Assembly: GCF_032854445.1 (NCBI RefSeq)
Contig: NC_088299.1
Location: forward strand, 3,945,001-4,009,000
Length of the DNA: 64,000 bases
Reading direction: 5' to 3'
Source of the DNA: Liolophura sinensis
Lineage: Eukaryota > Mollusca > Polyplacophora > Chitonida > Chitonidae
Shown here: piece after piece, positions 13,146 through 25,900 of the stretch
Numbering within the stretch: the first letter of the stretch is position 1
Layout of the letters: each line of letters starts with the position of its first letter
The notes under the pieces: model-generated
Told to the model about the DNA's origin: nothing
What the model saw: only the letters and a program-made list of their open reading frames with translations
Databases searched by the model: none
Position numbers and translations under genes: made by a program

Positions 13146-13406
13146 AAATAGACCGTCATACATACCCCAGGTGGGGAAGCCAGCGACCCCATGGTGAGGG
13201 CTTCTTCAGTCATTGCTGGCACGTTAACTACCTCGGCCACAGAGGACCCTGGTTGGGGGATACCTAGACAAAAAATTCTACGACTTCAATTCCAGCAACC
13301 ACAGCTCGAAAAAAATAAAATGGTGGTCATTCCAGGTTGGTTCCTTATAAAGGAAAAGACCACGCGACCTCATTGGCCACAGGTTTGTTTCTCACAGCGA
13401 TCCGTG

Positions 13407-13560
13407 GGGCCTCCGTGGCCGAGGTGGTTAGCGTACCAGCCCGTCTCAATGATCCAGGAGTTTCAGGAGCGCCCCCGTTTTCCCCCACAGTAATGCTGGT
13501 CGTCGTCGTGGAAGTGAAATGTTCATGAGTCCTGTGTTAAACACCAATCAAATAAATAAT
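13407..13560 (+). repeat. SINE-1 copy, internally deleted
   Basis: Sense orientation: GGGCCTCCGTGGCCGAGGTG head, then AATGCTGGTCGTCGTCGTGG and AAACACCAATCAAATAAATA. The middle (CTCATGCTGG to GCCCGGTTTCC) is missing. Confidence 0.8.
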
Positions 13561-13943
13561 CGAAGTGGTCCCTGAGTGTTAAGTCAAGATCATACTAGCG
13601 TCCCCTCCGGTCGTATGTGCTAATGTCTGGGCTCTGCCCGTTTTTTTTTCTCCCGTTTCTTCACACCGTAATGCTAGCCGCCGAAGTTAGCATGGTCAAA
13701 AACACTTTGACTTCGAGTTTGCCTGGTCGAATTCATTTGGTCGCGTTTTGATGGTTAAATTCGTTTCGTTCAGTTCGGCTGATTAACAATTCAATTCAAG
13801 GCTTTATAAAGCACCAACTTAAACACGACTGTTTTATAGGACGATTTTAACAAACAAACTTAACATAACATTCATAAACAATATGTATAACCAATTCACA
13901 ACCAGTGTATAAGCATAAAACGATTAATTGAAGGGTCCGGATA

Positions 13944-13999
13944 TTACGTCCTTTCCAGAACCTGAAAATTGTGAGTAGTCCTCTCCAGGCCCGTGGTAT
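13944..13999 (-). CDS. Candidate terminal exon with stop
   Basis: The exon follows acceptor TATTTTCAG, enters in phase 1 as required, and encodes DTTGLERTTHNFQVLERT before TAA at 13944-13946. A second frame is also open here and ends KDVISGPFN, stop at 13922-13924, which looks a little like the hydrophobic tail peptide of ZP proteins but has the wrong phase. No transmembrane helix or clear furin site is visible, so another exon may be missing. Confidence 0.4.
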
Positions 14000-16900
14000 C
14001 TGAAAATATAAAACCAATGCTGTGCAAAACTGACCTTACAACTGTTATAGTCTACATTAGCTAAAATACGAATTTGAGCCTTAAAATGTCGATGTTGACA
14101 GCTTAAGTCTTAACTTACTTATTTATTTGATTGGTGTTTTACGCCGTACTCAAGAATATTTCATTTATACGAAGCTGGCCAGCATTATGGTGGGAGGAAA
14201 CCAGGCACAGCCCGGCGGAAAACCACTACCATCCGCAGGTTGTTGGCAGACCTCGCCACATAAGGCCTGAGAGGAAGCCAGCATGAGCTGGGCTTGAACT
14301 CACAGCGACCGCATTGGTGAGAGGTTCCTGGGTTATTACGCTGGGCTAGCGCTCTAACTAAATGAGTCTTTTAATGTTACAAAATAAAATATAGCTTAAT
14401 AAAAAAAATTGAAACTGCAGTTAATTTCAGCATGCATTCCGTATGTGCAAGATTCTCCCTGTTATTTCTTTGTTGACTAAGTGAGAATTTTCACGTGACT
14501 ATTAAATTAGATAACAAGCTTTCAGTATATTTATAGAACTAGTAAAACATTTATAATGCTAGTATTTATTAATACGGAGAAGTAAGGGGGACATACAAAA
14601 AATGTTTTGCTCAGCCACAAGAATACCAAGTTTTTTTTCTATTTTGTTTTTTGTGCCTCCGTACATAAACCAGGTAACAGTTCGGTGTGCGAATCAATGA
14701 GCATGTACAGAACGGGCTTTAAGGTAAAGAAAAGCAAGCGTCTGAAGATTTAGTCCTATGCTACAATATTGCTGACTTTGAAGACAACCCAGAACGCAGG
14801 TAAGTTCTGCAGTTTTGCGCGTATGTTTCGAAATTATTTGCATAGATCTATTCTCTAGTCCATATAAAGTTTCACACAGATTCACATAAAATGCACAAAA
14901 TTTTTCTGAATTGTGTGACAGCCATGCGTAACAATGCTAGACACGTGGGTTTGCTATTCCCAGAGAGAGGAATCTCCTGCCATTAGTATTTGACACCACT
15001 CTTTATCTGTTTAGTGGGTAGGGAAAAACAAATCACCTGGCGAAGACTGTGGTGCACGAGGCACAGTACTACAAGAGTTCTGAAAAATCAAAAATACATG
15101 ATAAACACATGGCTAAAATACAGTTTCAAGCAATCGTCGTGTCTGGCTGAATCGACAGAGCTATAGGTTTCCACATCGAGTATAGTATATAATATAATAA
15201 CTGTTAGTTCATTTCCGGTAATATTATATATATTCCATTGTGGTATCCTTACATTAATATAATTACAGTTATTTGGATGAATACGTCATACTCCATGCCC
15301 AAGGATATTCCACTTATATGATGGAAATACGGAAAAGGGATACAAATATTATCCAGGTCTGTCCTTCCACTGATATTTTGCATTTTCTGGAATTTACATC
15401 AAACTACGACAACACGAAATTTTAGCTGAGAGGAAATAACATTTTTAGACAAAAGATGCCAGTTATTGAATTTGTACACGTATATTTTTGTATATTCAAA
15501 ACACGGTCGGATATTTTCTTAGTATTTTATGACAATTCTTTACAGAGTGTGGAATTTCTGGTACTGTACACTGAAGTTTCCAAATAGCTATTAATTAACT
15601 CACTCCACTGCAAGATCCTGTGGTACAGACAGCAAATCGACAAGTGAACTTGATTTGATCTCCTCCATTCAGCTTGAAGGTGGCAAAATATGGGCTATAA
15701 GCCACTTGACCAAAAGTCACGAATCCATCCGCCTTTTGGAAAACTTGCCCGTCACCGCAGCTAATTTAACATTAACAAATTAACATTAACGAATTAACGC
15801 ACAAAATAGAAATTACATTCCGGTGTGTGAGTTCGGTAGATAACTTCCGCTCCACGGCAAAAACATGACAAACCTGCCGAACCAGCAAAGGTGGGATTCG
15901 AACTCCCTGCGTCTGTGGACGCACATTGGTTGACCTCCATGGAGACAACGCGGCCTGTCTAGAATGTGAACTATGGAATGATTTGGTCGGATTCCATTCA
16001 CCCGTGTTCATGGAGAAACGTGTACGCCATACCCACATTAAATCATGAACCAGGATTTGACAACTGATGAACTTTGAGTGAGTGAGTGAGTGAGTGGGTG
16101 GGTGAGTGCTTGGGGTTAACGTCGTGCTCAACAATTTTTCAGTCATATGACGACGAAGGAATCCTTAAGTTGTATGTTATGTACCTCCTTGTTGCAGGAC
16201 GGATTTCCACCGCTCTTTTATCTAGTGCTGCTTCACTGAGACGACTTACCGAAGGCAAGTAAGCCGCCCCGTCCGAGCCATTATACTGATACGGGTCAAC
16301 CAGTCGTTGAACTATCCTCTTCATGCTGAACGCCAAGCGAAGAAGTTACAACTGATGAACTTTGAAGTATCATGCCAAAGACACCACATCTGACAACCCA
16401 CCCAGTCACACTATGCTGACACCGGGCAAACAGTCCCGTTTTCTTGCTCTAACCACTGCTAAGCGCCTATGCTTGGGGTTTAACGTCGTTCTTAGCAATT
16501 TTTCAGTCATACGACGACGAGGACTCATTAGGTGTTTGTACATAACGGTGTCTTCTTGTGGCAGGCGAGCCCATGTTGCCACTGAAGCGTCATGTCAAAG
16601 ACACTAGACATGACACCCCACCCAGTCACTCTATGCAGACACCGGGTCAAGCAGTCCTGTTTCCTTGCTCTAACCTCTCAGTTTTGAGCACCAAGCGAGG
16701 GAGCAACAAGTACCACGTTTAAAGTCTTTGGTAGGACCCCACCCGGGTTTGATTAAGCACGGAACTCTCGACTAGAGCGGACGCTGTAACCATTAAGCCT
16801 CCAAAGCGACCTCCACCCCCCCCATTCGAGTGTCTCTCGAATGGATGGAATATAAGGAAAGGTTAGTTCTATTAAATGGCCTGTGATTTCGTCTAAGGTA

Positions 16901-19900
16901 AAGGTGTACATCAGACTGTACATGGTTTTAAACGTTGCTGGAAGGTTGAAGAGACTATAAAATTATGCACAATATGGAGGCAAAAGAGGGTGTTGAGATG
17001 AAACAGATCAACGGTTTTTAATTAATGGAATAAGGACGATGTATGTGTAAGTCTGTGTGATGAAGTGATAAGGCGTATTGCCCGCATTTGCAAAATAAAC
17101 TAGTGATTTAGGTATGACCTGTAGGTGTTACCCCAAAGTGCATTGCCATAGAAAAGATAGGGTAGAATGAAGGAGAAATACAGCATCAGAAGTGTTTCTT
17201 TTTGTTCATTAACTTCCTTATATGTATACGTTTTATAATTCCTGTGTTGTGTGAAATTTTATTGACAATGTATGTAATATGTGACGTCCAAGACAGGTTA
17301 GCGCTCAAAACAACGCCAAGAAACTTTAATAGTCAACAAATTCTATCTGATGGCTGCCTATTTTTATTTGTAATTTCTTGTATGGTTTAATGATCATGTG
17401 TTTAGTTTCTTGTATGGTTTAATGATCATGTGTTTAGTTTCTTGTATGGTTTAATGGTCATGTGTTTAGTTTCTTCTTGTATGGTTTAATGATCATGTGT
17501 TTAGTTTCTTCTTGTATGGTTTAATGATCATGTGTTTAGTTTCTTCTTGTATGGTTTAATGATCATGTGTTTAGTTCTTGTATGGTTTAATGATCATGTG
17601 TTTAGTTTCTTCTTGTATGGTTTAATGATCATGTGTTTAGTTTCTTCTTGTATGGTTTAATGATCATGTGTTTAGTTTCTTCTTGTATGGTTTAATGATC
17701 ATGTGTTTAGTTTCTTCTTGTATGGTTTAATGATCATGTGTTTAGTTTCTTCTTGTATGGTTTAATGATCATGTTTAGTTTCTTCTTGTATGGTTTAATG
17801 ATCATGTGTTTAGTTTCTTCTTGTATGGTTTAATGATCATGTGTTTAGTTTCTTCTTGTATGGTTTAATGATTATGTGTTTAGTTTCATTAATATCTAGT
17901 AAAAGCTTACTGGCCTGGAACCAGCGTTGACCTTACTCCAGCTCACCTGTCATAGTATAGTATCAATAATTTCCTGAAGGCTAGTGTCATCGGCAAAAAG
18001 AGGAGTTCATGATTTCATTTATATAGACTAAAATCAGTACGGTTCCAAAATGGAGGTATGTGAAATTGTTGGAAGATATGTGGACTCCAGCGAACTGCAT
18101 ATATACCCATTTAAAGGGAAAAGGGAAATTATTTCTACCAATGCCCTTGGGACAGTGGCCCACCAACGATGAAATTATAACATGATTTAGTTATTTATTG
18201 GTTTTTGTTTTACTTCGCACTCAAGAATATTTCACTTATACGACGGCGGTTAGCATTATGGTGGGAAGAAAAACGGCAGAGCCCCTGGGAATTTCACTAT
18301 CATCCGTAGGCTGCTGCCAAACCTTCGCACGTGCATGTACGAGGCAAAATCAGCAAGAGTTGGACTTGAACTCACAGGGACCGATGATCACATAATCTAA
18401 GGTCATTTTGTTCAGGACAATATTCTCAAACCAAAGCTCTGGTAGTTTCGTCTTGTAAAGAAAACAAGTCAACTCACCCTGCTCTAATTAGGTCATATCT
18501 GGTCACATTGTTTGAAACTTCACAGCTGAGAACTTTAAACGAGGTAGATGTCTCTGCAAATAAGAATAGGAACCAAACTAAATTTAGGCATGTTTTTATA
18601 AAGATTCTTGTCAAAGAGTGTCCTTATTGTGTACAGGAGATTAGTGCTGCTTTGACTTCCCCAGTGCCTGATGTTGTTACGCCCGTGCTTACTGCTCTTC
18701 GGCAATTATTGATGTATTTACTTTGTACTTGAATGAGGTTTAGGGCTATACTCAAGAACTTTTCATCTGAAAGACATCATTGAAGTATATCACTTCGGTA
18801 AAGAGGGTATCTGGAGGAGACCAGGCGTCAGAACTTCCAGGTAACCTGGCAGGCCTTCCGACACTAAGCTGCCGCTAGATTCAAGTAGGCGACCTGAGTG
18901 ACTATAATGATAGGCTGCCGGGGAAACAATTCTTTAGTAACAAAAAAAAAAAGTTTCCAATATCAAAGCTTCAACTGAATACTGGGAACCGCTTAGTCCG
19001 GAAAAGGGTTTCGTGACACTGATTGGTGGATTGACAGGCAGAAGTAAGGTGAACCTTTAGTCTTCTGGGATACAGGTAGGTAATTTATTCTAAATGTAGT
19101 TTCTACATATAACCACAAAGTTTTAAATTTCACATTACAACAAGAAAAAGTCCAAAACCCACTGATGAGTTGATTTGTAACATTAAATGTAAAAAACCAA
19201 CGATGAGTTACTTCGTATTAACAATTCCAAAGGCTGTTTTTCCATCACCACAAACTTTCTAACGTTTCCCAATATAGAATGTGAACAAATGCAAGTAATG
19301 AGCTTTTTTCATTCACCGAAACTTTAATATTTCCCATAATGTAAAAACAAAATGTACAGAAGCTACTGATAAGCTGCCTTGTTTATCGGGACCCCAAAGA
19401 CTTGTTTCCATCTCCACAACTGACTGAAGTTTCCCGTTACACCAATGAAAACACCATACCTGATGGATACACGTACATCGCCTTCAGTCGTGTCTGTGTA
19501 CCTAGTATAATCTGCTCCTTCAGTTCATCGTCCATGACGTTAACCAGCTTCAAGTGTATAGGATTTGATAAATTCGCCCCAAGCAGGTGTTGTCTTTCTT
19601 GAGGATTTAAAAACCTTCAAACAAGCAAAGATCTTCTCAGCTCAGTCTCAACTTGGACAAAATCTCCTTTTTACCGAGCATTAGGTACTTGCAAGAAATC
19701 ACATCTTGAATTTTAAATGATCAACTCAAGTCATCTAAATGAATTTAATTTTTTAATTTATTTATGTACACACCACTGATATGCCATGTCTTCGTGTTCT
19801 ATGGACACGATCTGAATGGCTAACAAAACCATTCGAAATTTCATTTAAAAAACCTTTAATGAAAAATTTTAAGAAAGAAAATTTAGAGAAATATTCAGCG

Positions 19901-22900
19901 AACAATGCATGGGAATTTATTTTAGAACATAAAGGACTACAGCCCAGAGAACCAAACCAGAGCAGCGACGACAGTGTAGAATTGGCAAATGGTCACACCC
20001 AACCGGTGAAATACGGCCTCTTGTCAAATTACCTCAGATAGTGTTTTACTTTAAGTGTTTACGCAAACGCTGAAGTAGAAGTGACTTGTAGGTCCCCTAG
20101 CACTATGGCTTCAGCAGGATTAGGTAAAGAAAATATGCAGGTATGTCAGTTGCAACATATTAGAGGCCACTGGGAAATTCTTCATGCATTGCATCGAGGA
20201 TTAAAGGCATGCATTATTTCGTGCTAATTAACGTGTGGTACCGCAAAGTAATGTAGTCAGTTGTCTTACCAATCCGCTATTACGTCTCTGGATGAAACAG
20301 CTCGACCATACTGGTTGTAAGCACAAGATACTGTCTGCACTTTGTGACGCTGGATGACGTAGTTGTTCGGTTCTGCCCAGCCCAACTCCACGTTCACCGT
20401 GTATGTGTCGCTTCTTTCTTTTTTCTGGTACAAAACGACATTTTGTTTTATCAGGAAATGTTGGTGAATGAATGGCTAGCTAAGTACTAACGCCACTTTT
20501 GAAATTTTTCACACATACTGTGGAGACATGTTAGAATCTGGTGACACTCGATGTTACCATAAAATCAAAACATCGAAAGCAAGCGTTTCTAAAACCAGCT
20601 GGAAACCAAACTTTTAACATGAAGACCTAGCTGAAATATAGTTTGTATGCAATACCCTACACGTTTAAAGTGTTTTCTCATATTTAACTACAGCCTCACA
20701 ATAAAGGATGTCAAATCGTGAAATACAATAGGACCTATTGTTCTATGATAAACACTAGATAGCTCCAGCGTCTAGTCGCCTTTTTCAAGTTTACCCACTG
20801 AGGTCTAAGTTTACCCAGACAAGCGCATGGGTTTATTTATTTATTTATTTATTTGATTGGTGTTTTACGTCGTACTCAAGAATATTTAACTTATACGGCG
20901 GCGGCCAGCATTATGATGGAGGAAACCGGGCACTGCCCGGGGGAAATCCACGACCATCCGCAGGTTGCTGGCAGACTTTCCCACTTACGGCAGGAGAGGA
21001 AGCCAGCATGACCTTGACTTGAACTCACAGCGATCGCATTGGTGAGAGGCTCCTAGGTCATTACGCTACGCTAACCGACTGAGCCACGGAGCCCCCCCCC
21101 CCTCCAAGCGCATGGAAGAAATGCTTTAAATGCTTTTTTTTAAATGCTTTTAATCGTTTTAACGTCATAATCAAGATGTTAGCATTTCTGCAATAGCGGT
21201 GAGTTTCATGAATAGACAAAAGAGTGACATGCGTTAAACCGTTGGCCTTTGGAAAGATACTGACAAACACGAGACTGACGGAAGACAAGCGCAAACTCCC
21301 ACACGAGCGTCGTCGATCGCGTAATATCAGTTCTATCTAATTTAAAGAAAATTATTTCACTGCTGATTTGTTACGCAGTACTCAAGAAAATTCCAATTAA
21401 TACTAAAATCAAATCAATTTTTAGACAAACTGATTTCAAGTCTCATGGGAGCCGTTCAAAAGCATTAATAACGTACCTTATGTTTATTTACTTAGTTAAC
21501 TGTTTTAACGTCATCCTCAAGGTTCTGACAAACACAATACTGATGGAAGGCAAGCGGTGTCCAGCGAACGTTAGGCACCACAGGCTGCCACACGAGCGTC
21601 GTCAACTCCGTAATATCACTAAGATTCCATACAAATTGAGAGTGGAAGAACTGTGCAGATTCTTTGTTCCTCAGTGAGTGAGTGCGTGGGGTTAACGTCG
21701 TGTTCAACAATTTTTCAGTCATATGACGACGAAGGAATTCTTAGAATGCATGTAATGTGCCTCCTTGCTGCAGGACGGATTTCCACCGCTCTTATCTAGC
21801 ACTGCTTCACCTAGACGCCTCGCAGAGATGAAAAAGCATCCATACAACTCAGCCATGCAACACATTTGAGTTACCGAACACTGATTTCCGTTAGATCCTT
21901 TTTTTAGCCTCGCACCTGCATGGTTTATAATTCCGCGGTGTGATAAAACAAAACAAAACATGCTCTTAGACTCGTGTAAATGGTATCAGAAAGTTGCATC
22001 AAGAGTAACAGAAATCGTTTTAATAGAAGAACTTTATTCCATGGAAAACTACTTTAAAAGCACAAACAACCAGCCATACCCGTAGCTTAGGTACGATCTA
22101 GACACTTCCGCGTATTTCCCCTGTTTGTACCTAGCTTTATACCTATTTGCCTCCGTTAAATTGTGAATGCGCTTACATAGAACAAGCAGTCTTCTCCGAC
22201 ATAGTCCTGATTAAAGCGGCTGGTGAGAGAGTAGGACACCTCATCAACGCGACTAAACATCTTGTCACCATTCCTGCAACGTGCTAGACCGGAAGCGGGG
22301 ACATCCGCCAGGAGCTCCAGCTTCCCAAGGCCGGAAATAGCGTCAGGGCAATGCGGAATGACTGGAACGAAAAAGCACAATGACGTTATTTCCTTTAATT
22401 AGTTTCTAGCGAATAGTAAACCAATTACGTTTTAGTGGAAATCAAATATAAGGGCTGACCTCTCTTTCACTGCATGAAGGGTATGTTTAAGCTGAAAGTA
22501 CTGCATCATTTTATAGCACACTCTAATCATTTATTGGCCGTTTTGATCTGATGTAAATGATTTTGTAATCCAACAATACGTGTAGTTCTTTTGAGATTAC
22601 TACAGGAACGATAACAGTCTGAGCTTCATGACCGTATTGCTAAGTTTCCGGTTCCAAAGGACATTAGCATAATTTCAGGCAAATTGTGGCGAGGGCATGT
22701 TTCAAACATATTGTGTCATAAAAGCAGATGATTAGGCTACCGAAATCTTCACCCTATACAGGCCTACCCTCAAACAATCCTAGTTTTAAACTTTAAAACT
22801 GTTGATACCGGCCAGTCATTCAACCAGCCACCAATACACAGACCATAGGTTGACAAAATTAAAATAAAACAATAACGGTTTGGCAGTACTTACGTTTTAC

Positions 22901-25900
22901 TATAGGACCTTTTGTCTTAAAGCTGTAATGCAAAATCGATTAAACCAACATTATTTTGGTAAAACTCGAAAGGACCACTCATTGACTCAAATTTCATCTC
23001 CTAAACCATTTAACCTGGTGAAATTTCAATGAGACTTAATATCTTAAGCTTAATGTTACTTTTAGAATTATAGCGATAATGTCTTCTTGTGGCATGTAAA
23101 CTCTAATAATGGGAGGCCGAATTTCTCCCGTTTTAGAGGCTGTAGTCATATTACACATTTGGTGTTTAAACCGACTGAGAAAGTAGGACACCTCATCAAC
23201 GCTCAGGCTCCGAATACCCCATTCGATGGCGATAAGTTTCACCCGAGGTCAACCAACTACATTTGGCAAGCTGCTAAAACACTTTCCCCACGTATAAGCT
23301 AATGACATTCACGCCATATTGGTAGCAGACTACTGGTCTTCAAGTAACGTTAGACTGTGTAAACAACCATTCACATTAGAGACGTCAACTGCTTGATACC
23401 TTCTCTTCGAACAAAAGAAGTTTTCTTCTGTGTACTGGCCTCCTGATTTCTCCGTGAGAATCCATACATACTGCTCCTTCAGAAAGAAATCTGTGGCATC
23501 CTGACAAGTGAAAACACCAATTAAATTAAAAATCTATTTTAATTCACAGTACACATGCCTTTAGGTGAGCACAGAACACCAACATTTTCAGAATTCTGTC
23601 TCGGAACGGCTTTGATTAACAGACGGGTACTTTGCTCTTATCTTGTGGATGTCACTTAAAATTAGTATTGATAGTTTTGAGAATTAACTGACCAATACCA
23701 AGCCCAAACTTGAAAACCAATGTAGACTGGAAATTAATAATTTACTCTCACAATGGAACGATCTAGAAACTGGCATAAATTTATTTAGATTGTCCTTTAA
23801 CATCACATATAAGCAAGCATTTTTAATTAGACGAGGATGGTCAGTTTTTGGCAAGTTATTAACCAACTGTGTCGCGTGGTATATACAAATATGCACATAC
23901 GTCGAAGAAAAGTTATCTTCAACGAACATTGTGCTGCACAATACTTAATCGCAAACACTCGGACAGGGCCAGCTCATAAAAATAACAGACGAAACTGACA
24001 AAGAAGGCCAGTGGTTTTTCAAAGATATCAAAGCCCTTCAGTGGGGAAATCCGAATACGACAAATTTGATATTCAGAATGCTTCCAGTAAACCACCGTTC
24101 TCTCTATTTTTAAGGAGTTTATCCAACACATGTAATATAAAGAAAAACTTACAGCGTGGGGGGTAAAATCAGAGCAACAACGACAGTGTAAGTCACATTG
24201 TGAAGTTGTCAGGGCACACAGATTTTAAAATCAAAATTTAAAAATTGTAAATATTGTTTACGAGTATCTCTTCCATGACGCACATAATCGTGTTGTTTCA
24301 GAGGGGATAATTTTATGCTCACTTATACGCAAGGGAAACTTTCTTGAGATTTTCACAGCCTTAAATCTCCTAAGGAATAAAACAATAAATCAATATGGTC
24401 GTCAGTCTTCAGTCTTCTTTATGGTTTCAAAGGAAAGGTTTCAACCCTACCCCATTTACAGTACTGTCTGATCATAAAACATTGTAGTAAAGACACAGTA
24501 TACGACACACATGAGCAATAATATAATAAATGGACAGCGAGACTACCAGTTCTTGTGCTATTGCTTAAATACCCAGTCTCAAGCTAAGAGGCCATAAAAC
24601 ATGGCAAATAAAGCCACTGGCCTCCGATGTGCGAGCTGACGCTTTTATCACTATTCCACTGTCCGCTAACATGGAAAATACATTTATTTGCACATTGACG
24701 TAAATACCAGTGACAATTTCCTTGCTGTTTTCTTAATGTCCCCTGCCTTCTTAAAAGGTACCAGCATCACTTATATGTTAAATTCGCTGGTCTCCCATTT
24801 GATAGCAGACGCGCTGATTTATCACTGGTCCACTCTAGCACAATCGTTTTAAAGGCACTTTTATTATATCACCTCTGGCTGCTCAAAGCCGACATATAGG
24901 TCTTTTAGTTTTACGGACTTTATAGAGACCGAAGAAATAACATTCTACTTATTTAAGCTTCACTTGAAAGGTACACGCGCCCTCGTCATTGTACAATTTT
25001 GTTATATACGATTATTCTCCACTGCCGAATGTGCAAAACTACCGAGAGTGCATATAAAAATCTTGACCAACTATTTCAATTTTTCAAGAACAGAAAACAA
25101 ATGTTAAACGACTTTGTTTCGACTCAAAGAAAGAAAATATTTTGCCTTACCTACTGTTTTATAAATTCTGTTCAGTTTAAACAAAAGGAAAGCAAGGAAT
25201 TCTTCCCGTACCGGTATACTCTAAATATTTTAACGTTTCAAATTGCCTGGGGACTAAAAAGTTCCTCTATGTAGGTTTATTCTGCGGTAACAGTAGCTGG
25301 AATGGGAGCCAACGCGGAACTTTGGTCTGAGCCCAGTTATTTTTAAAATCAGATGATCAGATGGATGCAAAATTACCTGAAGTCAAAGAATGTAACATTT
25401 GATGGGTGCCACCAAAGATTGAACATTTTAGCTTTCATATCACAGTGACCTAGGTTTGTACGTTTGCTCAGCATAAAAACTGGAAAAGACCATGTCCCTC
25501 ATCCGAGCATTCAAATCTCGATATGAAATTTGTCGCTCCTAACTCGAACACCCCATATACCCAATCACTTGCATTACCAAGAGTGTACCAAGAGTGACCC
25601 TTTTGGCCTCCTGTTACAGTCCATTATTCACTTCCCCTGGGACCTTTGATTTAAGCCAATATACCTATAGCGTTTCCTTCTTGGTCTAATATACCGGCCC
25701 GGTTGGCACAGTTGGAAGAGCGTCCGCTTCGGAAGCGGTAGATCCATGGTCAAGTCACCTATGAATTTTAAAGAGGAATTTGCAGCTTCCTCGCTTGGCG
25801 TTCAGCATGAAGGGGATGGTGCAACGACTGGTTGATCCGTATCAGTATAATGGCTCGGGCGGGGCAGCTTACTTGCCTTCGGTAAGTCGTCTCAGTGAGG

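Noticed and set aside
17378-17885. Regularly spaced repeats that could suggest a CRISPR array
   Set aside because: The copies abut without unique spacers and the genome is animal; it is a minisatellite.
18508-18732. A 74-codon plus-strand frame with KECPYC
   Set aside because: It overlaps the well-supported ZP-C exon on the other strand, and no family is recognised.
19781-20041. An 86-codon plus-strand frame
   Set aside because: Lies in an intron of the multi-ZP-N gene with no recognisable domain or repeat match.
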